From: CAVUBL01 sp963837945
GTDB taxonomy: Bacteria; Acidobacteriota; Thermoanaerobaculia; Multivoradales; DATKCC01
Length of the DNA stretch: 64,000 bases
Reading direction: 5' to 3'
NCBI GenBank assembly: GCA_963837945.1
Contig: CAWIQD010000015.1
Coordinates: 1-64,000, forward strand
The first letter of the stretch is position 1, and each line of letters opens with the position of its first letter. Below, in pieces: positions 1-7,539 of this stretch. The translations under genes were made by a program, and so were the position numbers. Under the pieces are notes generated by a model, which saw only the letters and a program-made list of their open reading frames with translations, ran no database searches and was not told the DNA's origin.

Positions 1-2000
1 CTGCCTCCCGGTGGATCCGCTGCACGTCGAAGGTGGTCCCCTCCGGGGCGAAGTCGTCGACGACGAGGAGCGCGTCCTTGGCGGCGAAGGCCAGGACTTC
101 GAGGGAGTTCCCCGTGCTGCTCCAGGAGCCGGGGAGGTGGCGGGCGTCGAGCCCGGCGCCGTGATGCTGTTCGGCCAGGGCCGTCCACTCGGTCTTGCCC
201 TCGCCGGTCTGCCCGGCGACGTGGAGGCCGAAGTCCGCGGCGCCCAGGACCGAGCGCCAAACCGCGTCGTAGGTGGGGAACGGATCTCGTCGGGCACCAC
301 GTCGAGGATGGCCAGGCTCGCCCGGACGGCCCGCTCCAGGCCGTCCCCGGCAGGGGGCTCCGGAAGGGAGAAGCGCTCGAGCTGCGAAGGCGGCTCCGTC
401 TCCACACCGGGAACCGGCCCATTCGGCCTAATCGCGCCGCCCGCGTGCAGGTAGCACTGAGTCTCGCCGATCGTCCGCCAGCCGAGGTGGGTGAACTCCG
501 TGCGCGACTCGATGCGGTCGCTCAGGTGCTGGATCGCGGCCCGGGTATGGTCCTTGACGCTCAGCCCTGCGTTGAGGATGGCGGAGGCGCCGAGCTTCTC
601 GGGCACCCACCGCATCGTGGGGCAGTCGCTGCCCGCGACCTCGAAGCGGTGCTCCCTCCCCTGGTGGTGTGCGGCGATCTCGAACCACCGCTGGGTTTCG
701 GCGCCGTCGTCGCGCGCCACCTCACCCACGATCGTGGCGGTGAAGTTCGTCAAGGGCACCAGGATCGCCCCGTCTTTCGTGGACTTCCGGTGAAAGAGCC
801 CACCCCTCGTGCTGACGTAGGGCGCCGTGGCTTCAGGATGGAAGCTCCCGTCTGCTCCTTTGGGAAGCGCCGGGGCCACGTCGGCGAGTGCCGCGTCCAG
901 GATTCGCCCTGGTGCCGAGACCGTCTTGCGGAGGGCTCGCATGGCGATTCCCCGAGCCGTCTGGATCTCCAGGGGTTCGGCTCCGTCAAGACTCGACGCG
1001 AAGCGTTGGACCGCGGCCATCACGGCGTCAGGCTGAGCGTCCTTCGGCAGGGCCCACAGGTGCCTCAGCGCCTCCTCGCGCTCCGCAGTCTGGTCGCGAA
1101 GCCCCGCCTCTGGGTCCCCGGCCTCCCTCGGCTGGGGTGTTCGCGGCTCGTCGCCAGGGCCTTCTCGACCGTCAAGTCACCGTAGGTCGAGCCGCCGCGC
1201 TTCTCATCCCACTTCGTCCTCAGGAGAGCCGACCGACGGAAGAGTCGGTCCACCTGCTCTCGATCCCCGCCGGACCAGAACGCGAGGAGGTTGCAGAGGG
1301 CGAGATCCGCCGCCGAATCATCGCCACCGTAGGCCGAGAGATCGCCCTGATCGAAGAGCCCCCGGAACTTCTCTCCGTTGCGCGCTCTCCGAGCCTTCTC
1401 GAGGAGCTCCTCGTCTTCCAGGCAACCCACGGTGGTGGTGACCGGTCCGGGCTCTGCGGCAGGCTCCGGCCGAGAGCTGACGGTGGAGCGCATCCAGCTC
1501 GCTCTGGCGGGCCTCGACCGCCCCCGGGGTCGTGGCAAGGTGTCGACCGGTGACGGTGAAGTAGCGACCCTGCTCGTAGATCTCGACCTGCCCCTTGCGG
1601 TTTCCGCCCGGAGGGAGCTTCGCCCGGAGGAAGAGCTTCACCCCGCGACCACTCGGCGAGATCTCGGTGTAAGTGTTTAACCTCGTAACAATCGCGCGAG
1701 CGTCTGCGGCGAGGTTGCCCTCGCCGTCCAGGCAATCGTCGAGGTCCACGCCACAGAACGCGTCGGCCTCCGAGAACACAAAGCCCACTCCCGTGAAGTC
1801 GCCCTTTCGGTAGGCCTCGCGTGCCTCCTCGAAGGTCGACCAGGAAGAGGCGTCCGTAGACGAAGCGCGCCGACCGGTGGCGGCGTTGTAGGGAACCTTG
1901 CGCGGTTTGCCCCCCCGCAACTCGGCGCGCCAGACAACCCACTGCGGGACTGCGCGAAGCTCGGCCGGCGCTCTTGTGGCTCAGACTTATCGGCTCCCAT
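1..2000 (-). pseudogene. Primase-polymerase/DUF927-type helicase of an integrative element, frame-broken and cut by the window edge
   Basis: This would prime and unwind DNA for replication of a mobile element. The reading runs right to left from an ATG at 2000 that overlaps the alpA end. The N-terminal part has prim-pol signatures: GVDLDDCLD with the catalytic acidic pair, SPSGRGVK and a GRYFTVTGRH block. The C-terminal part, read across the breaks, has a Walker A (GQTGEGKT) near 190 and a Walker B (LLVVDD) near 80. It also has the HAGGAIRPNGPV and HLPGSWSSTGNSLE blocks typical of DUF927-like helicases. Continuous homology needs frame changes near 1968, 1475 and 270, so it is either inactivated or carries sequencing indels. 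The C-terminus lies beyond position 1. The family call comes from recalled motifs, not from a search. Confidence 0.72.
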
Positions 2001-2268
2001 CGCCGCACTCTCCCCGGTTCGGCAGATGGAGCGTCCCGCGCCGTTCCGCTTCGATCTCCTGCGTCTTCCGAACGCCAGGTACTTCGAAGGCCCGATCTCG
2101 GTTGTCGAGCCATTCGCGGATCTCGGTCTCCCTCCAGCCGACCGAGCCGGGGCCGAGCTTCACCGGCGACGGAAAGGTCCCGCTCGCAACCCACCGGTAG
2201 ATGCTGGCGATCGAAACGCCGGTAACCCGGAGTAGCTCCGGCTTTCGAATGATGCGGTCGATCGCCAT
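1987..2268 (-). CDS. AlpA-family excisionase/transcriptional regulator
   Basis: This is a 93-residue MerR-like winged-helix protein. The N-terminus (IRKPELLRVTGVSIASIYRW, then a GTFPSPVKLG turn and WRETEIREWL) is the classic AlpA pattern. It places the recognition helix in the first 30 residues and a W-x-x-x-E-I-x-x-W block near 50. AlpA proteins activate or excise P4-like integrated elements together with the tyrosine integrase. The ATG at 2268 is preferred over the upstream in-frame ATG at 2358 because homology starts there. The stop overlaps the start of the primase reading frame, so the two were probably co-transcribed. The C-terminal 40 residues are charged and look unstructured. Confidence 0.82.
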   Translation of the reverse strand: MAIDRIIRKPELLRVTGVSIASIYRWVASGTFPSPVKLGPGSVGWRETEIREWLDNRDRAFEVPGVRKTQEIEAERRGTLHLPNRGECGDGSR

Positions 2269-2460
2269 CTCACCCGACCCCAGAGCCTGCGCCGGATTCG
2301 GAGATGACCGGAAGCCCAAGGGCCTCCCCCCTCTGACGTGGGCGCCAGAGGACAGCACGGCGGATGCTGAAGGTCTCGGTGCCGTCAGATCGGGCTGCGA
2401 TCCTGTCGGCGGCTAGCCGCTTCATCATGTCTGCGCCTCCCTGAGAACATGATGAGGCGG

Positions 2461-2544
2461 TTGGCGAGGAGAACCTCGCCAAGAACCTCGCCGAATCTTG
2501 GCGGAGATCGTTGGTCGGGCTACTTCGGGCGATCCTTGGCGAGG
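2461..2544. repeat. Iteron-like cluster of TTGGCGAGG repeats
   Basis: A 9-bp unit TTGGCGAGG lies at 2461-2469. Its inverted copy CCTCGCCAA follows after AGAA at 2474-2482, making a 22-bp perfect inverted repeat. CCTCGCC recurs at 2486-2492, TTGGCGG near 2499, and TTGGCGAGG again at 2536-2544 inside the 3' end of the neighbouring gene. The position between alpA and the next upstream gene, beside a primase-helicase, suits either an operator for the element's regulator or initiator-binding iterons. The sequence does not say which. Confidence 0.5.
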
Positions 2545-3209
2545 GGCCTGGGCGCGACGATCCGCTGAACCGTGCGGACGCTGAGCCCGACAGCCGCTGC
2601 TACTTCCTCAGCAGCCCTTCTCTTGACGGGGGCACGCTTCTGCCGGTTGCGGGCGAAATGCTCCTCGAGCTTCCATACTGCGGACCAGTAGCACGCCTGA
2701 ACGTAGAGGTCTTCGAACGTGGTTCGCGGTGGATCCTTCGGACCGGACTTGCGCCACTTCCCTCGTAGGGTCCCTGCCACGTAGGCCAACAGCTCCGGTG
2801 GCGGCGGCTCAGGAGCTTCAAGTGCTGCGGCCAAGTCTTCGCGCGATGGATCGTCGCCGCGGTCGATCATCCGCAAGCAAAGCTCTGCGAGCCGACCTTG
2901 ATTGCGGAGCCGTTCATCCTGGGTGCGGGACATCCACTCGACCATACGGGGGTGCAGGTCCGCGACCGCGATCCTCCGCGCCGGCTGGTTTCCCTTGGCG
3001 CGGGCAGCTTCCAGGACGGAGCGGCCGCCGTCGTCGATGGCCTCGATGCGGCGGTAGACGCCGTCGAGCTCTCGGTCGTCGATTTCGACAGTATCCCCGG
3101 GCTGGTAGACCACCGCGCGACCGCCCTCCCACCCGAAAGGAACGGGTCGTCCTCCTTCGATCCAGGGTAGCTCCTTGAGAACGCGATAGCGGTGACTCGC
3201 CATCTTCAC
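2520..3209 (-). CDS. Hypothetical protein of the integrative element with a C-terminal helix-turn-helix-like segment
   Basis: This 229-residue soluble protein has no family I recognise. The first 60 residues look like a small beta-rich domain (YRVLKELPWIEGGRPVPFG, then YQPGDTVEID). The middle is helical and acidic. The C-terminus (RAAEEVAAAVGLSVRTVQRIV, about 195-215) reads as a helix-turn-helix, so DNA binding is possible. It is transcribed toward alpA and the primase and lies upstream of both, so it may be the first gene of the element's replication/regulation operon. There is no signal peptide or membrane segment. Base composition matches the other genes of the element. Confidence 0.6.
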   Translation of the reverse strand: MKMASHRYRVLKELPWIEGGRPVPFGWEGGRAVVYQPGDTVEIDDRELDGVYRRIEAIDDGGRSVLEAARAKGNQPARRIAVADLHPRMVEWMSRTQDERLRNQGRLAELCLRMIDRGDDPSREDLAAALEAPEPPPPELLAYVAGTLRGKWRKSGPKDPPRTTFEDLYVQACYWSAVWKLEEHFARNRQKRAPVKRRAAEEVAAAVGLSVRTVQRIVAPRPLAKDRPK

Positions 3210-3372
3210 CCTCCAGGGATCTCGATGATCCTCGTGCAGAGAGTCATCCTCCCGGTTCTCCGTGTTCTGCCTTGCCCACGAGCGAGGTTCGGGCGGCCCT
3301 GGTGAGCGTCACCGCGGTCGAGACCGCCACCGATCACCTCGCTGAAGCCAAGGCGCTCCGGCGCCGCGCCGT

Positions 3373-3693
3373 TCACCGGACCGCGTGCCCCGGGATCTTC
3401 TCGAGCTCAGCACGGAGCTGCTCGCGGGCCTGCCAGAGATCGTGGGCCTGCTGCATGCGGAGCCAGAGGTCCGGGCCGTTGCCGCAGAACTTCCCCAGGC
3501 GCAGCGCCATCTCCGGCGTCACCGCCGAACGGCCCGAGAGGATCCGGTGGAGGGTCTGCCGGGTCACGCGGAGCTGCCGGGCAGCCTCCGAGACAGAGAG
3601 GCGCAGCGCGGGCAGCACGTCCTCGCGCAGGATCTCCCCCGGGTGGGTGGGCTGGCGCCGGCGGACCGGGCGGGCGGTGGCGGTGTCGGGCAT
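3373..3693 (-). CDS. higA: HigA-family antitoxin
   Basis: This is a 106-residue XRE helix-turn-helix antitoxin of the HigA type. The diagnostic THPGEILREDVLPAL stretch lies near the start. It is followed by the HTH (LSVSEAARQLRVTRQTLHRILSGRSAVTPEMALRL) and the FCGNGPDLWLRMQQAHDLW tail. The ATG at 3693 is chosen because an AGGAG sits seven bases before it and it follows the higB stop by ten bases. The longer frame to 3744 would run into higB. The toxin-first order (higB then higA) is normal for this family. HigA would neutralise HigB and repress the pair's promoter. Confidence 0.9.
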   Translation of the reverse strand: MPDTATARPVRRRQPTHPGEILREDVLPALRLSVSEAARQLRVTRQTLHRILSGRSAVTPEMALRLGKFCGNGPDLWLRMQQAHDLWQAREQLRAELEKIPGHAVR

Positions 3694-3703
3694 CGTTGGA
3701 CTC

Positions 3704-3979
3704 CTAGTGGTACTGCTCCAGGTCGACTCGGAGGGCCTCGCCATCGTCCCATTCGAAGGTGATGCACCACGGGCCGTTGACGTGCAGGCTGTAGCGCGTC
3801 GGCTTGCCTCGGAGCGGGTGGAAGTTGAACCCCGGGACGTTGAGAGCCTCCAGGGTCTGGGCCTCTTCCAGGGCGTCGAGCCTGCGCAACGCTCGTCCCT
3901 GGAGATCCTGCCGGACCTTCCGGCTGATCCCGGTCTCGTAGAGCTCTCGGAGGCCCTTGTGTTGGAAGCTCCGGATCAT
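3704..3979 (-). CDS. higB: HigB/RelE-family mRNA interferase toxin
   Basis: This 91-residue toxin belongs to the RelE fold group. The opening MIRSFQHKGLRELYE, the LDALEEAQTLEALNVPGFNFHPLRG core and the final NGPWCITFEWDDGEALRVDLEQYH are characteristic of HigB. These ribonucleases cut mRNA on the ribosome when free of HigA. It lies directly upstream of higA and about 45 bases from the 3' end of the integrase gene. It therefore probably acts as the stability module of the integrated element. The length is typical and no motif appears damaged. Confidence 0.9.
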   Translation of the reverse strand: MIRSFQHKGLRELYETGISRKVRQDLQGRALRRLDALEEAQTLEALNVPGFNFHPLRGKPTRYSLHVNGPWCITFEWDDGEALRVDLEQYH

Positions 3980-4023
3980 GGGGCGACTGTAACGCTAGAG
4001 TACACGACCTGTCAAGGATGATG

Positions 4024-5340
4024 CTACGGCTCGGCTCTCCGCTCGCTCGCCCTGTCTCTGGAACGCCGGCTGGGGAAAGGGACCACTGCGCCCTGGCCGC
4101 CTGGCCGGACGATCTCCTCGATCCGCCGGCCCCAGAGGGCGAGGGCCTCCCGCTTCTCCGGGTCCATCCCGTATCTGTCGTAGACGGCCGTGACGTCGGA
4201 GTCCTTGTGGTTCAGGATCGCCTGGACCGTCCGCCGGTCCACTCCGAGCGCCCGCATCTTGGAGGCCGCCGTCCGCCGGAGGTCGTGCGGGGTCCAGGGG
4301 CGCATCCCGGTCCGCTCGACGATCGCGTAGTTGGCGGTCTTGAGCGTCGTCAGGTGCCGGCCCTTCCGGTAGGGGCTCTCGAACACCCACCCGGAAGCGC
4401 CGGTTGCCGGCCGGAGCCGGGTGAGGATCTCTCGGACCTGAGGGGAGAGCGGCACCCGGTTCGCCTCGCCGTTCTTCGCGACCTCGGCGGGGATCACCCA
4501 CCAGCAGCCGTCCTCGATCTGCTCCCAACGCATCGCGAAGACCTCGCCCGGCCGCTGCGCCGTCAGTAGGATCAGCCGGAAGGCCGAGGCCGAGACCGGG
4601 GCCTCCTCCTGACGGGGGGCGGTCGTCTCCAGCTCGTCGAGGGCGCCCCAGAGCGTCTGGATCTCCTCGTCCGAGAGCACCCGGTCGCGCCCGCCCTTCT
4701 TCAGGTGCTCCCGGACCCGGACGGGGAGCTTGACGCCGGCGGCCGGGTTGCCGGTGACGAGGCCCTGGTCGGCCGCCCAGTCGAACATCTTCGACAGGAG
4801 GGCGCGGAGGTTCCGGGGCGCCGTGGTGGTGGGCTTGCCGCGGGCGGCGAGCGAGCCGTCGGCGAGCGCCTGGAGGAGGTCGCGGACGTCTTGCTTCGTG
4901 ATCTCGTCGACGGAGCGCTCGCCCCACTGCGGCACCACGTAGGTCTCGAGCTGCCAGCGGTCCAGGGCGTGGCTCTTCGGCCGCTTGTGGGGGCCGGAGT
5001 ACTCCTCGAGATAGCGGTCGGAGAGGGCCTCGACGGTCTCGGCGCCGCTACGCTCTCGGGCGGCCACCCGCTCGGCCTGGGGGTCGTCGCCGGCGGCGAT
5101 CCGGCCCAGCTCCTGCTCGGCGAGCTCGCGGGCCTGCTTCAAGCCGAGGCCGGGGTAGTCGCCGAGCTTGAAGATCCGCCGGTGGTTGTCCCCCTTGCGC
5201 CTGTAGAAGACGAACCAGACCCGCGCGCCGGTCTTGTACACCCGGAGCACCAGGCCCCGGACCTGGTCGTCCCGGAGCTCTCGTTGGTTGAGGCCCGCCG
5301 GCACCTTGGCGGATCGAATCGTGCGGTCGGTCAATCCCAT
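4024..5340 (-). CDS. int: Tyrosine integrase, P4-like (DUF4102 N-terminal arm domain)
   Basis: This is a 438-residue site-specific recombinase. The N-terminus (LTDRTIRSAKVPAGLNQRELRD, FKLGDYPGLGLKQARE) is the DUF4102 arm-binding domain. A SAM-like core-binding domain covers about 100-200 and the catalytic domain follows. The catalytic set is visible: Arg in TAQRPGEV, the HDLRR box, the HKDSDVT histidine and the YDRYG nucleophile tyrosine. Enzymes of this type integrate into tRNA genes. Here a tRNA-Arg 3' half lies 335 bases upstream of the start. Its final residues (GRRIEEIVRPGGQGAVVPF) recur as fossils at 19.3 and 21.8 kb. The enzyme looks intact. Confidence 0.95.
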   Translation of the reverse strand: MGLTDRTIRSAKVPAGLNQRELRDDQVRGLVLRVYKTGARVWFVFYRRKGDNHRRIFKLGDYPGLGLKQARELAEQELGRIAAGDDPQAERVAARERSGAETVEALSDRYLEEYSGPHKRPKSHALDRWQLETYVVPQWGERSVDEITKQDVRDLLQALADGSLAARGKPTTTAPRNLRALLSKMFDWAADQGLVTGNPAAGVKLPVRVREHLKKGGRDRVLSDEEIQTLWGALDELETTAPRQEEAPVSASAFRLILLTAQRPGEVFAMRWEQIEDGCWWVIPAEVAKNGEANRVPLSPQVREILTRLRPATGASGWVFESPYRKGRHLTTLKTANYAIVERTGMRPWTPHDLRRTAASKMRALGVDRRTVQAILNHKDSDVTAVYDRYGMDPEKREALALWGRRIEEIVRPGGQGAVVPFPSRRSRDRASERRAEP

Positions 5341-5387
5341 GGTCGTCTCCTGGTCCTGGGGCTGCCCTCGCCCCGCCTTCCGGCGGT

Positions 5388-5412
5388 GGCAACGATGGGG
5401 TCCGTCGTTGCC
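5388..5412. promoter_or_regulatory. Inverted repeat upstream of the integrase, possible operator or arm site
   Basis: GGCAACGA and TCGTTGCC form a perfect 8-bp inverted repeat spaced by nine bases, 48 bases before the integrase start. The half-site TCGTTGCC recurs further along toward the attachment core. It could be an integrase arm site or a regulator operator; the sequence alone does not decide. Confidence 0.4.
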
Positions 5413-5497
5413 AGACCCCCGGGGGCCGAGGCCCCTTCGACCCCGGAACCGGCCCTTCGGCCGCTCCTGCCACCGAGCACGGAGGACCAGGGGTCTG

Positions 5498-5516
5498 TCG
5501 TTGTCCTATCGTTGCC
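5498..5516 (+). repeat. Arm-type site candidate, left of the att core
   Basis: TCGTTGTCCTATCGTTGCC contains two TCGTTG units 12 bases apart. It matches a segment at 5789-5807 on the far side of the tRNA fragment in 15 of 19 positions. Paired arm sites on both sides of a core are what a tyrosine integrase of this class uses. Confidence 0.45.
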
Positions 5517-5674
5517 AGGATGCCTGCGCTTGGGCGAGGTCCCCATGGACCGGATGATACACCATGAGACGATGCTAAGTCCAGCCACTGCAACGAGTTA
5601 CGGAGACCGCATGAGTCCCCATGAGACGGGATGAGACGGGGTGATCTCCCTTGAGAATTACAGCGACAACTAGT

Positions 5675-5719
5675 CTACGGATCAGAAGGTTGGGGGTTCG
5701 ACTCCTCCTGGGCGCACCA
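5675..5719 (+). other. att: Attachment site: 3' half of a tRNA-Arg(ACG) gene
   Basis: The 45 bases begin at the anticodon loop (CTACGGA, anticodon ACG). They continue through the 3' anticodon strand, variable loop and T-arm (GGGGG, TTCGACT loop, CCTCC) to the acceptor strand, an A discriminator and an encoded CCA. The sequence before 5675 does not supply the 5' half, so this is not a working tRNA. It fits the identity segment left at one end of an element that integrated into a tRNA-Arg gene, with the integrase next to it. The intact gene would be outside the window. Confidence 0.8.
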
Positions 5720-5788
5720 CCTTAAGTCCAATCCACAGAGACAGTTAGAACGAATAGATGTCCGGCTATGAGTCGGCCGGGCCGTCTT

Positions 5789-5807
5789 TCGTTGCTGTAT
5801 CGTTGCT
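5789..5807 (+). repeat. Arm-type site candidate, right of the att core
   Basis: TCGTTGCTGTATCGTTGCT is the partner of the repeat at 5498-5516. Its place on the other side of the core is unexpected for a simple element-host junction. It suggests that element-derived DNA also lies to the right, as in tandem integrations. Confidence 0.4.
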
Positions 5808-6009
5808 GCTGAGCACGCGCTAGGCGACGAGAGAGGAGGGGTGTGCTCGTAAGTGACTGACGGGGTGAGGGTTGTTGGATTCGCCCTACGGCTAAGGTAA
5901 GCGTCCCTTCAAGAGAGCAGTGTCCCAGGGGGTCTCAGGGGGTATCACCCGGAGGGCGGTTTGGAGGGCGCTCGGGAGGCCGACCCTCGGAAACACTAGG
6001 GAAAGCCGA
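5808..6009. other. Intergenic, no gene seen
   Basis: Together with the flanking att and repeat sites this fills the gap between the integrase and the first ISL3 copy (5341-6154). Reading frames here have no recognisable protein content. Apart from the listed sites I see only sequence that looks like decayed element DNA. Confidence 0.5.
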
Positions 6010-6042
6010 GATAGAGCATCTGACTGGAGGTCAGAAGGTTGG
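6010..6042 (+). pseudogene. tRNA-like remnant (D-arm end and anticodon arm)
   Basis: The segment reads GATAGAGC, then a perfect five-pair stem TCTGA/TCAGA around the seven-base loop CTGGAGG, then AGGTTGG. This is the usual bacterial tRNA-Arg layout with an altered loop. No acceptor stem or T-arm with TTC can be assembled around it, so it is not functional. It is probably a decayed copy of the tRNA-Arg target of the nearby integrase. Confidence 0.4.
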
Positions 6043-6154
6043 AAGAGTCTTCTGCGCTTGTCAGGACCAGATCCAGGTCTCCGAAACCCAAATTCAGAAG
6101 AGAGGCTGGACCACGACTCTCGTCGCACCCGTGGTAGGGTCCAGACAGAACTCC

Positions 6155-7469
6155 GGCGCTTCCGTACCTTGTGTGGGTAGAGGGGAACGGGGTCGGCATA
6201 TGCTCCGCGGATGAGAGACAAGGATCTGTATAGCAAGATCTTGGGGATCGAGGAGCCGTGGAGAGTCGAGGAGGTGGAACTGGATGCAGGCCGGGGCGAG
6301 GTCCGTGTGGTGGTGAAGCATCGCGCCGGGCGACTGGCGTGTCCTGAGTGCGGCAGGCCGTGCTCGGGCTACGATGCGCGGCCCCGTCGGTGGCGTCACC
6401 TGGACACTTGCCAGTACCGGACGATCCTGGTGGCGCAGGTGCCGCGGGTGGAGTGTACGGAGCATGGCGTTCGACAGGTGAGCGTTCCGTGGGGGGAGCC
6501 GGGGTCGCGCTTCACCGCCCTGTTCGAGGCCCTGGTCATCGACTGGCTCCAGGAGGCGAGCATCGCGGCCGTGGCGCGCCAGCTCAAGCTCGGGTGGGAA
6601 GAGACAGCGGGCATCATGGATCGGGCGGTGCGCCGGGGCCTCGCGCGGCGCCAGGCCGTGCTTCCTCCCCGGATGGGTGTCGATGAGGTTTCCTTCCAGA
6701 AGCACCACGAGTACGTCACCGTGGTCCACGATCCCACCCGGGGCGTCGTCGTCCACGTGGCAGACGGCCGGGATCGAGAGTGCCTGGACTCTTTCTACAG
6801 GGACTTCCCCGAGGAGGCACGGACGGCGGTCGAATCGGTGACGATGGACATGTGGGCCGCCTACATCGCCTCGACCGAGGACTTCATTCCCGGCGCCGAA
6901 GGCAAGATCGCCTTCGACAAGTTCCACGTCGCCCAGCACCTGGGCAAGGCGGTCGACCAGGTGCGGCGGCAAGAGAACAAGGCGCTGCTCGCCGAGGGCG
7001 ACGAGCGGCTCAAGGGCACGAAGTACCTCTGGCTGAGCCACCCCGACCACTTCCAGGAGGAACGCTGGACGGCCTTCGAGCCGTTGCGCACGAGCACGTT
7101 GCGCACCGCCCGCGCCTGGGCGATCAAGACGGTGGCGATGACGCTTTGGCACTATCGCCGCCGGGCCTGGGCGAGGAAGGCCTGGCTGCGTTGGTACTCC
7201 TGGGCGATTCGCTCTCGCCTTGAGCCTGTCAAACGGGTCGCACGCATGGTCAAGCGTCACCTCGAAGGCATCCTTACTGCCGTCGTCCTCGGCATCACCA
7301 ACGCCCGGGCCGAAGGCCTCAACGCCAAGATCCAGTGGATCAAGGCAACCGCCCACGGCTTCCGCAACCGTGACCGCTTCCGCAATGCCATCTACTTCCA
7401 TTGTGGCGGTCTCGACCTGTATCCAGCGACGCTTACGCGATGACTACCCACACAACTTACGGTAGAGCC
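6155..7469 (+). mobile_element. ISL3-family insertion sequence, copy 1 (complete)
   Basis: This is a 1,315-bp element with imperfect terminal inverted repeats of about 26 bp (6155-6180 and 7444-7469, 22 matches). The outer GGC and the inner TTGTGTGGGTAG are identical in both ends. It is bounded by the 8-bp direct duplication AGAACTCC at 6147-6154 and 7470-7477, the duplication length usual for ISL3. One transposase gene fills it. A second copy of the same length lies at 11831-13145. Confidence 0.95.
6211..7443 (+). CDS. ISL3-family transposase, copy 1
   Basis: This is a 410-residue DDE transposase. The N-terminus carries the ISL3 zinc-finger and HTH region (LACPECGRPCSGYDARPRRWRHLD, then a Cys-rich VECTEHGVRQV strand). 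The catalytic core starts at about 150 with GVDEVSFQKHHEYVTVV, whose Asp is the first acidic residue. It continues with VTMDMWAAY (second Asp), FDKFHVAQHLGKAVD and NARAEGLNAKIQWIK, where the Glu completes the triad. This is full length for the family. The start 56 bases inside the left end is the only reasonable one. It differs from copy 2 by two residues that I can see (G versus S near 30, N versus S near 255). Confidence 0.95.
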   Translation: MRDKDLYSKILGIEEPWRVEEVELDAGRGEVRVVVKHRAGRLACPECGRPCSGYDARPRRWRHLDTCQYRTILVAQVPRVECTEHGVRQVSVPWGEPGSRFTALFEALVIDWLQEASIAAVARQLKLGWEETAGIMDRAVRRGLARRQAVLPPRMGVDEVSFQKHHEYVTVVHDPTRGVVVHVADGRDRECLDSFYRDFPEEARTAVESVTMDMWAAYIASTEDFIPGAEGKIAFDKFHVAQHLGKAVDQVRRQENKALLAEGDERLKGTKYLWLSHPDHFQEERWTAFEPLRTSTLRTARAWAIKTVAMTLWHYRRRAWARKAWLRWYSWAIRSRLEPVKRVARMVKRHLEGILTAVVLGITNARAEGLNAKIQWIKATAHGFRNRDRFRNAIYFHCGGLDLYPATLTR

Positions 7470-7539
7470 AGAACTCCTTCATGTGTACCACTCGGGGGGC
7501 AAGCCCCTCTTCTCCGAGTGCCAGCTGGAGGGAGCTGCG

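Noticed and set aside
6010..6090. A functional tRNA gene near 6.0 kb
   Set aside because: An anticodon arm is present but no acceptor stem or T-arm can be paired, so it is at most a remnant.
6094..7401. Long open frame on the minus strand of the ISL3 element (and its twin at 11821-13077)
   Set aside because: It mirrors the transposase gene in high-GC sequence, has no domain content, and appears in both IS copies only because they are identical.
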